Part shown: piece after piece, positions 23,363 to 35,300 of the stretch
Numbering within the stretch: position 1 is the stretch's first letter
Layout of the letters: each line of letters starts with the position of its first letter
DNA from: Protula sp. h YS-2021
Taxonomy: Eukaryota > Annelida > Polychaeta > Sabellida > Serpulidae
DNA: 64,000 nt
NCBI GenBank assembly: GCA_949752745.1
Contig: OX457027.1
Location: forward strand, 11,978,982 to 12,042,981
Direction of reading: 5' to 3'
The notes under the pieces: model-generated
What the model was told of the DNA's origin: nothing
The model's database searches: none
The model's input: the letters and a program-made list of their open reading frames with translations, nothing else
Made by a program: the position numbers and the translations under genes

Positions 23363-26300
23363 GTGAGTATTGAGTCTTCTCATTGGGCGATATTAGGAGC
23401 TCACGTAGTAATTTCTTGTTCGGTTATAAGCCAAATCACCCTTTAGTGTTTCGAATAAAATATGCAAGAATTTTGAATTTCGACTGCGAGGGATCCGGGT
23501 AAAGAAATGGTAGAAAAATACAGAAGAAATTCGAAAAGAACAGCTCGGAACATAAAAGAAATTGAAACTGGAAACCATCTGTTAAAATTTTGAATAGTTT
23601 TTAAAAATATCATACGGGTTGTTATAGCTCCGAATAGCTCTGACTTGTATAACATCGTATTTCTCTGTGTCAGAGCTACGAAGCCTTCCATTGTTCCACT
23701 AATAGGGGTCAATTTCATATGTTCTGAGGCACGAATCCTGCATACCAGCCTCTTTATTCAAACATCTACAGAAAGTTCATGCCCAATATGCCCTTTTTGT
23801 AAAACAGGCAAAGATTTTAGTGAGCTGTATATCTTTTATTTGTCCATAAAAGTGCAGAAAAGTTAGCTTCCGCATCCACCTGTCAAATGTTTGTTTACAT
23901 TCTGGCCTTTAAATGTCACGTGACCAAAGTCAAGGGACCGAAAATTTAAATATAGGGGTTATAGTTTATTTCAACAATATATATTAAATGGTTGATAGAT
24001 GCAGAATTACGTATACATTTATTTGGTACACCAACCATATTTGACTTTTTATGTTTACGTTCTTTTTGAAATATCAATATGAAAGTTTTTTTGGTGGATA
24101 ATTGCAAGAAATTATTGTTACTATTTCACGTAATAAAGTATGCTCCCTGTATACAAACAAATGCCATTTATTGCGGGAGATTTGGGGTTATTTCCGTATT
24201 ATTTTCTTTTGAAGAAGGCGTAACACAGAAGTTGTATATGATTACCGTTGTACTTTGAGGGCCTTTAGCAAATGTCAATAAAAACTTATGGGTCGTTGAA
24301 TCTCGCGCAAAGTAGCCACAGGGATGCCTCAAAGCGAGCGCAGTTGACTTGCTTATCGTTATAGAGCGAGGCTTTGAAGCGGTGCCTGGAACCTTTTTAG
24401 CGCACCGCTTCTTGGAGCTAGGGTTGTTAAAAACCCGATTGCTCTTTATTGCTAATGTTGCTCCTAGCTCTGAAGAATGACGTAATATCCAGCGAACCAT
24501 CTTTTCTCCAGAACCATAATATTAAATCCAAGTGCAGGCTTGCCGGATCGTACTTTTTTTAAAGATTTAGTCTTTATTTTCGCATCGTTCTTTTTTTTTG
24601 CCTCAAAACGTACCTTTTTTCCACAAGCGTACTTTATTGTTCTTTTTTTTAGCCCCAGCGTTTTTTTTCAGGAGCAGGAATATAACAGTTGTTGAAAGTA
24701 TGTGCGAATAAACGCTTTTAAGTTGAAAAATCGTATATTCTCCCAGGATTTTAGCCTTAATGTCTTGAAATTTTGGTGGAAGGTAGGGCGCATATAAGTT
24801 TCCACCTGGCTATTGCTTTCTTGGCAATTCGCCAAAAATTGGCGAAAATATATATTAGCGAAAAACCAGATCTTTTCCTTGTGGGAAATTAATCTTACTG
24901 TTTTGAAATTTTAAGTGAGGTTAGCAGGCTTTACTACTACCTAGCTATTCCTATTTTTGGTGATTGACCAACAGGCTAAATTTTTCAGTAAAATCTTAAT
25001 CTTGGTGATTGGCCAGCTGGCGAAAATTTTCAGTAAAATCTTAGCTAACTGCTGAAAAATAGTCTTCCCGTGTTTGAATTTAAAGTGAAGGTAGCAAGAG
25101 TTACCACCTACCTGGCTGTAACTTTTTTGGCGATTCGCCAAAAATTGTCGAAAATATTGGTGAAAAACCTTTTTTTTTCGTAGCGTCTTAAGCATTTCCA
25201 GGAAGGCAATCTGTCTTGAAATTTTAAGTGAAGGTACCAGGCGTTACTGCCTACCTGGCTATTACTTTTTAGACCAGCCGACTATGTCGGGCTGTTCTTA
25301 TCCTATCAATAGAGGAGTATTCGTCGTCTGTATGTACGTGTGTAAACATTTACTTAAAATGCTTTTTCTCCTTCAGTTTTGTTGGATTCCTCTCAAATAT
25401 TACACGAATGTTCTCTAGGTAGGCCTCTCTTTAAAAATTATTTTTTTGGCGATCCACCAAAAATTGGCCAAATGAGGGACATTTGAAAGTTTTCGGTTGC
25501 CAATTTTCAAAATGCTTCTTCTCCCACAATTTTGATCAGATTTTCCTCATATTTTGCACAAATATTCCTTAGGTTGGCCTCTTTTCAAAAATTACTCATT
25601 TTGGCGATCCGATAAAAATGGGCTAAATGGGGGACATTTTTTAATTTTTTGGTATCTAATTTTGAAATTGCTTCTTCTGCCACAATTTCGATCGGATTCT
25701 TTTCCAATTTTGGATAGTTGTTCTCTAGTTAGACCTCTCTTGAAAAATTACTGTTTTTGGCGATCCGCCAAAAATTGGTCAAATAGGGGACATTTGTAAT
25801 TTCGTGGTTGCCATTTTTCAAAATGCTTCTTCTCCCACAATTTTGATCAAATTTTCTTCAAATTTTGCACGAATATTTCCTAGGTAGGCCCTTTGGAAAA
25901 ATTACTCATTTTAGCGATCTGCCAAAATTGGCCAAATGGGGGACATTTTTTAAAATTTTTCGTGTCTAATTTTCAAATTGCTTCTTCTCCCACTTTTTTG
26001 ATTGGAGTCATTTCCAATTTTGGATAGTTGTTCCCTAATTATGTCTCTCTTGAAAAATTACTGTTTTTGGCGATTCGCCAAAAATTGGCTAAATGGGGGA
26101 CATTTGAAATTTTTCGGTTGCCAATTTTCAAAATGCTTCTTCTCCCACAATTTTGATTAGATTTTCTTCATATTTTGCACAAATATTCCTTAGGTAGGCC
26201 TCTTTTCAAAAATTACTCATTTTGGCCATCCGCCTAAAATTGGCCAAAGGGGAACCTTTTTTAATTTTTTGGTATCTAATTTGAAATTGATTCTTCTCCC

Positions 26301-29300
26301 ACAATTGTGATCGGATTCCTTTCCAATTTTGTACGATTGTTCTCTAGCTAGGCCTGTCCTTTAAATATTCACTTTTTTCGGCGATCTGCCAACAATTGGC
26401 CAAAAAGGGGACATTTGTGATTTTATGGTCACCAATTTTCAAAATGCTTTTTTTTTCACACAATTTTGTTCGATTATTCTCCAGGTATTTCTCTTTTGAA
26501 AAATTCCTCATTTTGGCGATCCAGTAAAAATTGGCGATATGAGGGGTATTTTTTAATTTATTGGCGTTTAATTTGGAAAATGCTTCTTCTCCGACAATTT
26601 TTATTGAATTCCTTTCCAATATTGTACGATTCTTCTCCAGTTAGGCTCCCATTGAAAAATTATTTTTTTAGGCGATCCGCCAAAACTTGAATAAACATGC
26701 GCATTGGTCCGAAATACGGACCACGCATCGACGCAAGTTTGGTAAACATGCGCACTGGTACGAAATCGAACCGGGCATCGGAGCAAGTTAAATAAATGTG
26801 CGCACTGGTCCAAAATTCAAACCGCGCGTCAATGCAAGTTAAATAAACATGCGTAGTGGTCCGAAATAATAACCGCGTATCAACGCAAGTTAAATAAACT
26901 TGCGCAGCTGTCCGAAATGCGAACCGCTTATCAACGCAAGTTAAATAAACATGCGCACTGCTCGGAAATGCAAACCCAGCAAAATAATACATACCAAAAC
27001 ATTAAACTTTAGTAATGATGTTTTAGACGCGGCGTTTTCTTCTTTTCAAAAGGCACATGTGTTTGGTCGTTTTGATCGTTTCTGCTGCTTGAACTAATTG
27101 TACATGTCAACAGTACACATGTGTAGATACAATTTCGATACGTTGTTCGAAGTTATTTTTCTGGGAAAAAAATCTTTGTATGTACTTATCGATCTATGTT
27201 CGGGTCCGTTGCTAAATTAATTATTTAGCTAGCTCATTGCCATCTTGTCCTTTTAAGCCCAATTTTTCAGGGAAATTGCCTTGTTCCAAGCCGGATTTGG
27301 TTTTATCGCTTTTCGTTAGCTTGGGCTTTGTCCTTGGACAAACTTGTACAATGTGACTACCACTTTTGACAACCAGACAAGCTTATTCATAGATTCACTA
27401 GATCTCGGCTGGTCACAATGTCCCTGGACATTCTTGTTTTGGTGAGTGGTCAAAAACTGATGCAGATTTTGGCGAAAAACAAAAAAATACAGCAAAAACT
27501 TTACTAAATGCTGGAAAATAGTCGTACTGTGTTGACATTTAAAGTGAAGGTAGCCGGAGGTACTTCCTACCTGGCTATTACTTTTTGGGTGATTGGCTAA
27601 ACATTGGCTAAGCTTGTGGCGGAAAGCAAAAAAATATTAGCGAAAATATTGGCTAAAAACCTTTTTTTCGTAAAATCTTGACCATTTCAAGGAAAGTAAC
27701 GTTACTGCCTTGAAATTTTAAATAACGGCAGTAATCAATATTACCTAACTGGCTATGAATTTTTACTGGTTGGCAAAAAGCGGCGATTTTTTGGCGAAAA
27801 ACCAAAGAAATTTCAGTAAAATCTTGGAGAACTCCAGGAAAATAGTCTCCTCGCTTTGTGATTTTAAATAGAAGTACCACACATTACTACCTAAGTGGTT
27901 GTTCCCTTTTTAGGAATTTGCCAAAACTTGGAAGAAATATTGGCCAAAAACCAATTTTTTGTGAACAGTAACTTCTAGGGTTTTCATGGAAATATTCTAC
28001 AATTTTGGTGGGAGGTAGGGTGCATCGATGTCCACCTACCTATTAGTTGTTTAAGGGATTCACCAAAAAATTAGCAGAAATATTTAAGAAAAAACGTAAT
28101 TGTTTATTTATTTATTTTTTTTTTTTTGAAAATTGTTAAACCTTAACTAAGTCCTAGAAAATAGTGTTATTTTTTTTAAATTGTGACTGACGGTAGCAAG
28201 CCTTAATATCTACTGTTACGTTTTTGGTGATCGGCTAAAAATTTCCCAAAAATTTTTGGCGAAAAACCAAAAAAAAACAAAAAAACCGTAAAATCTTGAC
28301 GAACTCCATAAAAATAGTCTGACTGTCTTTAGATTTCAAGTAAAGGCAGCAAGCCTGACTGTTTAGCTGGCTATTACAATATTTGGTGATGGGCCAAAAA
28401 GTGGCGAATAGTTTGGCGAAAAACTAAGAAGATTCCAGTAAAATCTGATCTCCAGGAAAGTAGTCTTACTCTTTTGAAATTTCATGGAAAGGTAGCAGGC
28501 AATATTACTGGCTTACTTGCTATTACTTTTTTTTTTGGTGATTGGCCGAAAAATCGGCGAAAATTTTGGCGAACAACCAAAAAAAAAACTCTCAGCAAAT
28601 TCTTTACGAACTCCTAACTGGCTATTGCTGTCTTCCAATTTTAGATAAAGATAGCCATCATTGGTACTTACCTGGCCATTACTTTTTTCGTAATTTGGAA
28701 AAATTGGCGCAAATATTGACGAAAAATGAAACTCATACCACAGGAATGGCGATGCTGTCAAAGACTAAACTACTAGTATAAACAGTCTTTTGTACTGTCT
28801 TGAAATTTTGTTAAAGATAGTGGTCATTGGTACTTGCCTAGTCATTGTTTTTGCGTTATTCGGAAAAATGGTGGAAATATTGGTGAAAAACGTATTCTTA
28901 CTAAAATCGTTACTAGCGCTAGGAATATAATGTTACCTTCTTAAAATTTTGAACTATGTGAGCGGAAATTAGTACTTATGTGGTTTTATAACCCAGCCGA
29001 CTTTGTCGGACTGGGTTAGTCGTATCCCTATAGGGGGCTTGAATGTATGGGCGTATGTTAAACTTTTTCTTTAAAATGCTACTCCTCATACAGTTTTACT
29101 TCAATCGTTTTGATATTATGCAGGAATGTTCCCTGGGTGGTCCCCCACCTGGCTATTACTTTTTTTGACGAGTGACGAAAAACGGACAAAATGGCGGCAC
29201 TTTTTGTGCCCGTTTTGACCCAGTTTTAAAATGCTACTCTTCCTACAGTTTTACTCCAATCGTTTAGATGTTACGAAGGGATGTTCCCCAGGGGTTCGCC

Positions 29301-32300
29301 TACCAGGCTTTTTTTTTCGCGGTTCGCCAAAAACTGCCGAAATGGCGGAACTTTGAAGTTTGGCAAAAACTGGAATAAATGGTAGTAAATAACTGAATTG
29401 TCAAGCTATTCATTTCTCTCAGTCTTTTTCAAATAGTTATAAAATTTTAATCAGAAGTTTCTTAGGTGCTTCTCCACCTGGTCTTTGCTTTTTTCGCAAA
29501 TGACAAAAAAAAAAAAAATGCCGAAATGGGGGAATTTTAATAATTTTTTTTTTTAATTGTGTAAATGTCGGTAAATACATGAATCTTCAAAACTCAACCT
29601 CTCCAACATCCCTTTTCGGGCAGCTTCCACCCTGGGAAACACGTTTTTGTGTATTAAAATTATGAAAAAGTTACTTTCAGAAACAAAGTACTTCATTGTT
29701 TGGCCTAACAGTATTCGTTTCAGAGTTTTTCTCTCTTTCCTCGGCTGGGGCATGTCTTAGCTCGGCTGGGGCATGTCCTTGGACATGCTTGTTTTGGTGA
29801 TTTTATCTCCTCTTGAAATACGTACATCTATTATTATTGCCGTTGACAGTTGTTCTTGTTTATTCAAGAAAAACGCATACAAACTATTTCTGAGGCTTTT
29901 TTATGACACTTTTTATCTTTATATTTTTTATTTTCAATATTTTTGGCGTACTTTTTTTGTTCTTTTTTTCTAAAGCGTTATTTTTTTGTACTTTTTTTGC
30001 CATCAAGCGTTCTTTTTTTTTAGCAGTTTGCGTACTTTTTTTTTAAAACAACCTCCGGCAAGCATGCAAGTGGGAACATCTCAAATTTTCTAGTTCACGC
30101 CCAATGTACGTGTGCTGGACATACATACCGAATGAAAATGATGCGCTCTTCTGCCTAGAGGAACGTAGGAACGATCTTTTCAAAACCTAAAAATTCCCCA
30201 CCGCTGATCTATATATGGGGAGATTTTAATCTTAACCTGTCTACTACAAACCCTCACACCGGAAAGCAATATGAGAAATTACTAGAAATATTTGACGAAT
30301 GTGGACTTCGAAATTTGCAAACAAATGTATCACGGCCATCTTCTGACAAGTGTTTAGATCTCGTCATAACAAACATGCCAGTGACAAATTCCAAAATTGA
30401 AGTAGTTCCAGGTATAAGCGATCATGATGCGGTGAGCTATAGTATCGACATAAAGCCAAAGCGAGTAACAAAACCTCCACATAAAATCTACCTTTACAAA
30501 AATAGTGACACTGATGCAATAAGAATTGATTTAAACCAACTATATACTGATTTCATGTCTCGGTCTCCAGAATCAAAAATGAAAATTGGAAATTCATTAA
30601 AGAAAATTTGACTAAAATTATAGACAACCACGTACCAAGCAAGATGACCCGTACCAGAAAAAGCTTACCATGGATAACTAGACCAATCAGAATGCAAAGA
30701 AAGAGAAACCGTCTATTGAAGAAATCGAGAAAATCTAAAAACCCAAAGCATATGGATGAATTTAAATCGTTCAAAAACAAAACAACAAATGCAATCCGTT
30801 TATCTTATCTTTCTTATACAAATGAAATCATTGGTGGAGCAAGTGAAAATCCAAAACGTTTCTTGTCATTTGTTAAAGCGATGAATACGGAAAGTACTGG
30901 CATCCCGACCCTTGTTGATAATGACAATATACATATAAGTCACAGGTCTAAAGCTGATGCACTTAACATACACTTTCAAAAGCAATTTAACCGAGATCCA
31001 ACCACTCCACCAGATATGCCAACATCACCTTGTACCTCAATGCCAAATATCGCAATCGGTATTGAAGGCATTGTAAACAACTGAAACAAGTTAACCCGAA
31101 CAAGGCTACAGGACCAGATGAACTCCCGTGTAGAGTGTACCGAGACTATGCTGAAGAGCTGGCACCAATACTAGCCGTCATCTTTCAACAGTCCCTAGAC
31201 CATGGAAAAATCCCTGATGACTGGAAAGAATCCCTAGCAACAGCCATCCATAAGAAGGGTACAACGTCCTCTGCGTCAAACTACCGACCAATTCCCTGAC
31301 ATGTATTGCTTGCAAAATGAAGGGTACAACGTCCTCTGCGTCAAACTACCGACCAATTCCCTGACATGTATTGCTTGCAAAATGCAGGATTGATTGTCTA
31401 ACATCAATAAGATACTCTCAAATAACCAACATGGCTTCCCTGAATCTCTATCATGTGCAACTCAGCTCATCGGGGCACTTCACGACTGGGCCCTGTCACT
31501 CAACAGTAAGTCTGGAACTAAATGTTGTCAAGTTGATGCTGTTTTACTAGGCTTTAGTAAAGCCTTTGATAGAGTCGCACATGGTCGACTCTTACAGAAG
31601 TTAGAATTCTATGGAGTACGTGGAAATGTGTTGAAGTGGATCGAGTCCTTCCTCCGTAGGCGGATACAACGTGTATCGGTGAACAGATCTCACTCGAAGC
31701 CAATCGATGTAACCTCCGGCGTGCCCCAAAGCTTCGTGTTAGGAGCTACCCTTTTCTTGATCTACAAAAATGATATTGGAAATGGAATTGATTCTACTGT
31801 TCGATTATTCGCCGATGACTCACTGCTTTACCGAACCATATGGTGCCGAGATGACAAAGTTCTTCAGTGTAACCTAGATAAACTGCAAGTCTGGGCTGAT
31901 ACGTGGTTGATGGATTTCAACGTTGATATGTGTAAGGTCCTTATCATCTCCCAGAAGAAGTCACCCTTAGTTTATGACTATGCTATGCTAGGAAAAACAC
32001 TTGAACACGTGAGTGATCATCCACACCTCGGTGTTGCCATATCATCAGCCCTATCGAGCGGAAGCCACTGTACAAATATTGCTCGTAGTGCTACTCGTAC
32101 GCTAAATACTGTCCGCCGAACATTGCACCCTTGCTTCAAAGCAGTTAAAGAACAGGCGTACCAGTCCATAGTGAGGCCGAAACTAGAGTATGCCTCAGCT
32201 GCATCGAATCCCTATACTGACAAGGACACAAATCGCATAGAACAAGTGCAGCGACACGCTGCACGGTTTGTGTGTAATGATTATCAACGGGAAACAAGTG

Positions 32301-35300
32301 TTACGAACCTGGTGAAGTCCATTGGGTGGCAGTCATTAGTAACAGTAACAACACTTTACCGGATAATCAACAATATCATCGGTATCAAGCTTCCATCATA
32401 CATCACTAGATCATCTAGAGACCCCACGAAGTACATACCGCCTCAAAGCCGGATTGATGTTTACCGCTTCTCATTTTTTCCCCGAGCAGTACGCATGTGG
32501 AACATGTTACCCGATGCGACTCGACGCCTCCCCGATTACGACCAATTCATAGCCCAAGCACCTGTAGCTGGCCTGGTGACTCCCGGTCATCTTAGGCGGA
32601 TCTGATAGACATATGTCGACAACGATTTTAGTTTGCACCTGTACCATCTTAAAGAAGTGATTGTAGTAATTATTTGATTTTAGCTGCACAACGATTTTAA
32701 TATCACCCATACTTCTTACACATCCACTTGTGGATATATAGAAGATCCAGGTATCCAGGTGTTTTCAAAACAATACAACTGTTTATTATGCTTCAAGCAA
32801 CAGTAAATATCAAAATAAACTGAAAAATACGGATTTAAGCTCTTGCAAATGTAGATTAAAAAAAAATTATAGCGGGACTAGGAAAAAAGGGAGATTTTGC
32901 TAAAAGTATCGGGTCATTTTGACCCCTTTTGCCCCAAAATAGGTCGTTTTTGGAAATGAAACAGACCATTGTTCTATTTTGTTTTGTTTTTTTCAGGCAG
33001 GCGTTGTTCAGAAGCCGAGCGTTGAGGGAAAATGGTCGTTACATCCCACAGCATGTTAGTAGTTTTCTTAAAATATTAAGTAAACAAATGTTTTTATATT
33101 CAGTTTACCTATTAAAACGAAAAAAGCTTTGGTGCAACCCCCCCCCCCCCTTCCTCTAACCCCCGCAGGCAGTCAGCAATTGCGTAGGGTTTCGCCGACT
33201 TCCCATATCTTGCAATTTGTTTGATATTCTTCAAGTCACAGCGTTAAGTAAACATTTTCAGTTTTGCTAAGTTGAGGATTGTAAATATCACACAATGAAT
33301 TTTTTTGAGGTTTCTTAATTCGATCAGTGGGATGTATAAATAATGTTTAAGTGTTAGCTGTTATTTAGTAAATGGCTGAACTTGTGTTGTAAGAGGCGTG
33401 GCAAAGGGTTACTGTTGAGTGTGATCTGACAGGCGTATCAAATGAGGAAGAGCTTCTTCGCTGCGGAGAACACGGGATTCTTCGTCTCCGAGAAGAGGGA
33501 ACCAGTGGTTCAAAATCCGATGACAGGTTAATCAACTTAACAATAACATACTTAATATATAAAACACAACATTACATGCGTGGTAAATATATGAGAATAT
33601 ATCGGAGTATTTATTTGTGATACGTGTGTGGCAAAGATAAAAATGCATACGTTGTTAGAATGGTAGCTTGGTTGAGAGTTGTTAGAATGGTAGCTGAATT
33701 GACCGTTATTAGAATGGTAGCTGAATTGAGAGTTTTCAGAACGGTAGTTTAATTAACAGTTTTTCAAAGGTTGAGATGTGTTTGAGAAATTTCACCGACA
33801 GATGTTAAGATGGCCTAATTATTGCAATTGAAAATTCACCAAATATTGTTAGTAATTTGAAAGTATCTACGAATAAATCGTGTATTCACATCTGTCCCTT
33901 TATATTCATATATCAGGGCTGCATCTGCTACGTAAGATGCACGGGAATCCCGCGCTTTTTCCAAAAATCCCGCACTGCGCCGAGGACAGTGTGGGCGGGA
34001 TGCCGCGATTTTCTTCGAAAATCCAGCACAGTTATGAGAGTAGTGCGGGATTTTGAAATTATGAAAATAAATAAAGTGTTTCTGTATCTTGGTTTTTTTT
34101 TAACGAATATTACTTTCTCCTCTTATGCGTATATATGCATTGTATGTTTGATAAAAATGTGTGAACAAGACGTTGATTGTTTGAACTTTAATAAGAGAAT
34201 AGCATACATCTGAATTTAGTCTACTTTTTAGATATCATATCTAACCCGCACTCTGATTCCAAACCCCTTACTTCATTGGAACAGGTGCGGGATTGCCCGG
34301 AATTTCACGATTTGGCAGAAACAGCCCTGATATATATGCATATGTATTTTGATGTATATTGACGTGCTTTGATGTGCATTGCTACTGTAGATCCTACCAT
34401 GATGACCGACATGATGAAGGGCAATCTCACTAACATGCTGCCCATGATCGTCATAGGAGGCTGGATCAACTGGGCCTTCTCCGGATTTTTAACAAGTAGG
34501 CAGTTTGAGTTTTTTTTTCAAACAGAGAAAATGCGGAAGATATGTAGTCCTGAGTCCCGAGTTTCGAGATGAGCTGAGTTCAGGCCTAAATTATTTCAAC
34601 ATTGATATATTTTAGTACAGTTGGGTATTTTAGTGTCACCGTAGGAAAAAGGGAGATTTTAGTGAGAAGAGGGGAACATTTTCGGTGAGAAAAGGGGACG
34701 TTTTTGTGAGAAGAGGGGACATTTTAGTGAGAATAGGGGACATGTTGACAACGTTTACTGTGAATATGTGTTAGTATGATTCGTGTAAAGAAAACAACCT
34801 GTCATTGTTCAACAATGCGATTTTATTCCAGCTAAAGTTCCCTTCCCGCTCACACTTAGATTCAAACCAATGCTGCAGCGAGGAATCGAACTCACCAGCC
34901 TGGATGCTTCTTGGTAAGAAATCTACCTGTACATTTGGTGCCCGGCCAAAGAACTGTTGTCCAGTATTAAGTAGAAATTTTAAAAAAAGTGGCATGATAT
35001 GTTACATTGAAGCACTATAAACTCGATACTTTGATCGTATAATTGCATTTAACTTCAACTAAATACGCTACGAACAATTTGGATGATGACATCACTTTGT
35101 AGATTGGTCCTTGACCTACCTTGTGCTTCATCTTCAGGGTTAGTTCCGTCTCGTGGTATTTCCTCAATGTCTTTGGATTACGCAGCATGTACACACTAAT
35201 ACTGGGCCAAGATAACGGTAAGAGGCAACCTGGCTGTGATTTTGAATTCTAAAAATTTAAAACCTATTTGCAAAGAAAAAGCACGGTTTCTTCTGTGAGA

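Larger units (their letters stand above)
30090..32740 (+). mobile_element. Non-LTR retroelement (endonuclease + reverse transcriptase), in EMC3 intron 1
   Basis: Plus-strand element in the sense direction of EMC3. The apurinic-type endonuclease part shows IYIWGDFN near 30,210 and [10 protein letters not shown] near 30,420. A linker follows (30,608-31,390). The RT frame 31,394-32,605 has [51 protein letters not shown] at 31,808-31,819 and a typical C-terminus ([13 protein letters not shown]). The FADD box and order fit the Jockey/CR1/L2 side of non-LTR elements. The 5' end (and any ORF1) is missing, and frames are broken at about 30,611 and 31,084. A 65-bp direct duplication sits at 31,256-31,384. 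It is most likely dead. Confidence 0.93.

Noticed and set aside
24168..24500. 110-codon minus-strand frame
   Set aside because: Serine/lysine-rich with no recognisable domain and no splice partners; lies in a repeat-rich intron of EMC3.
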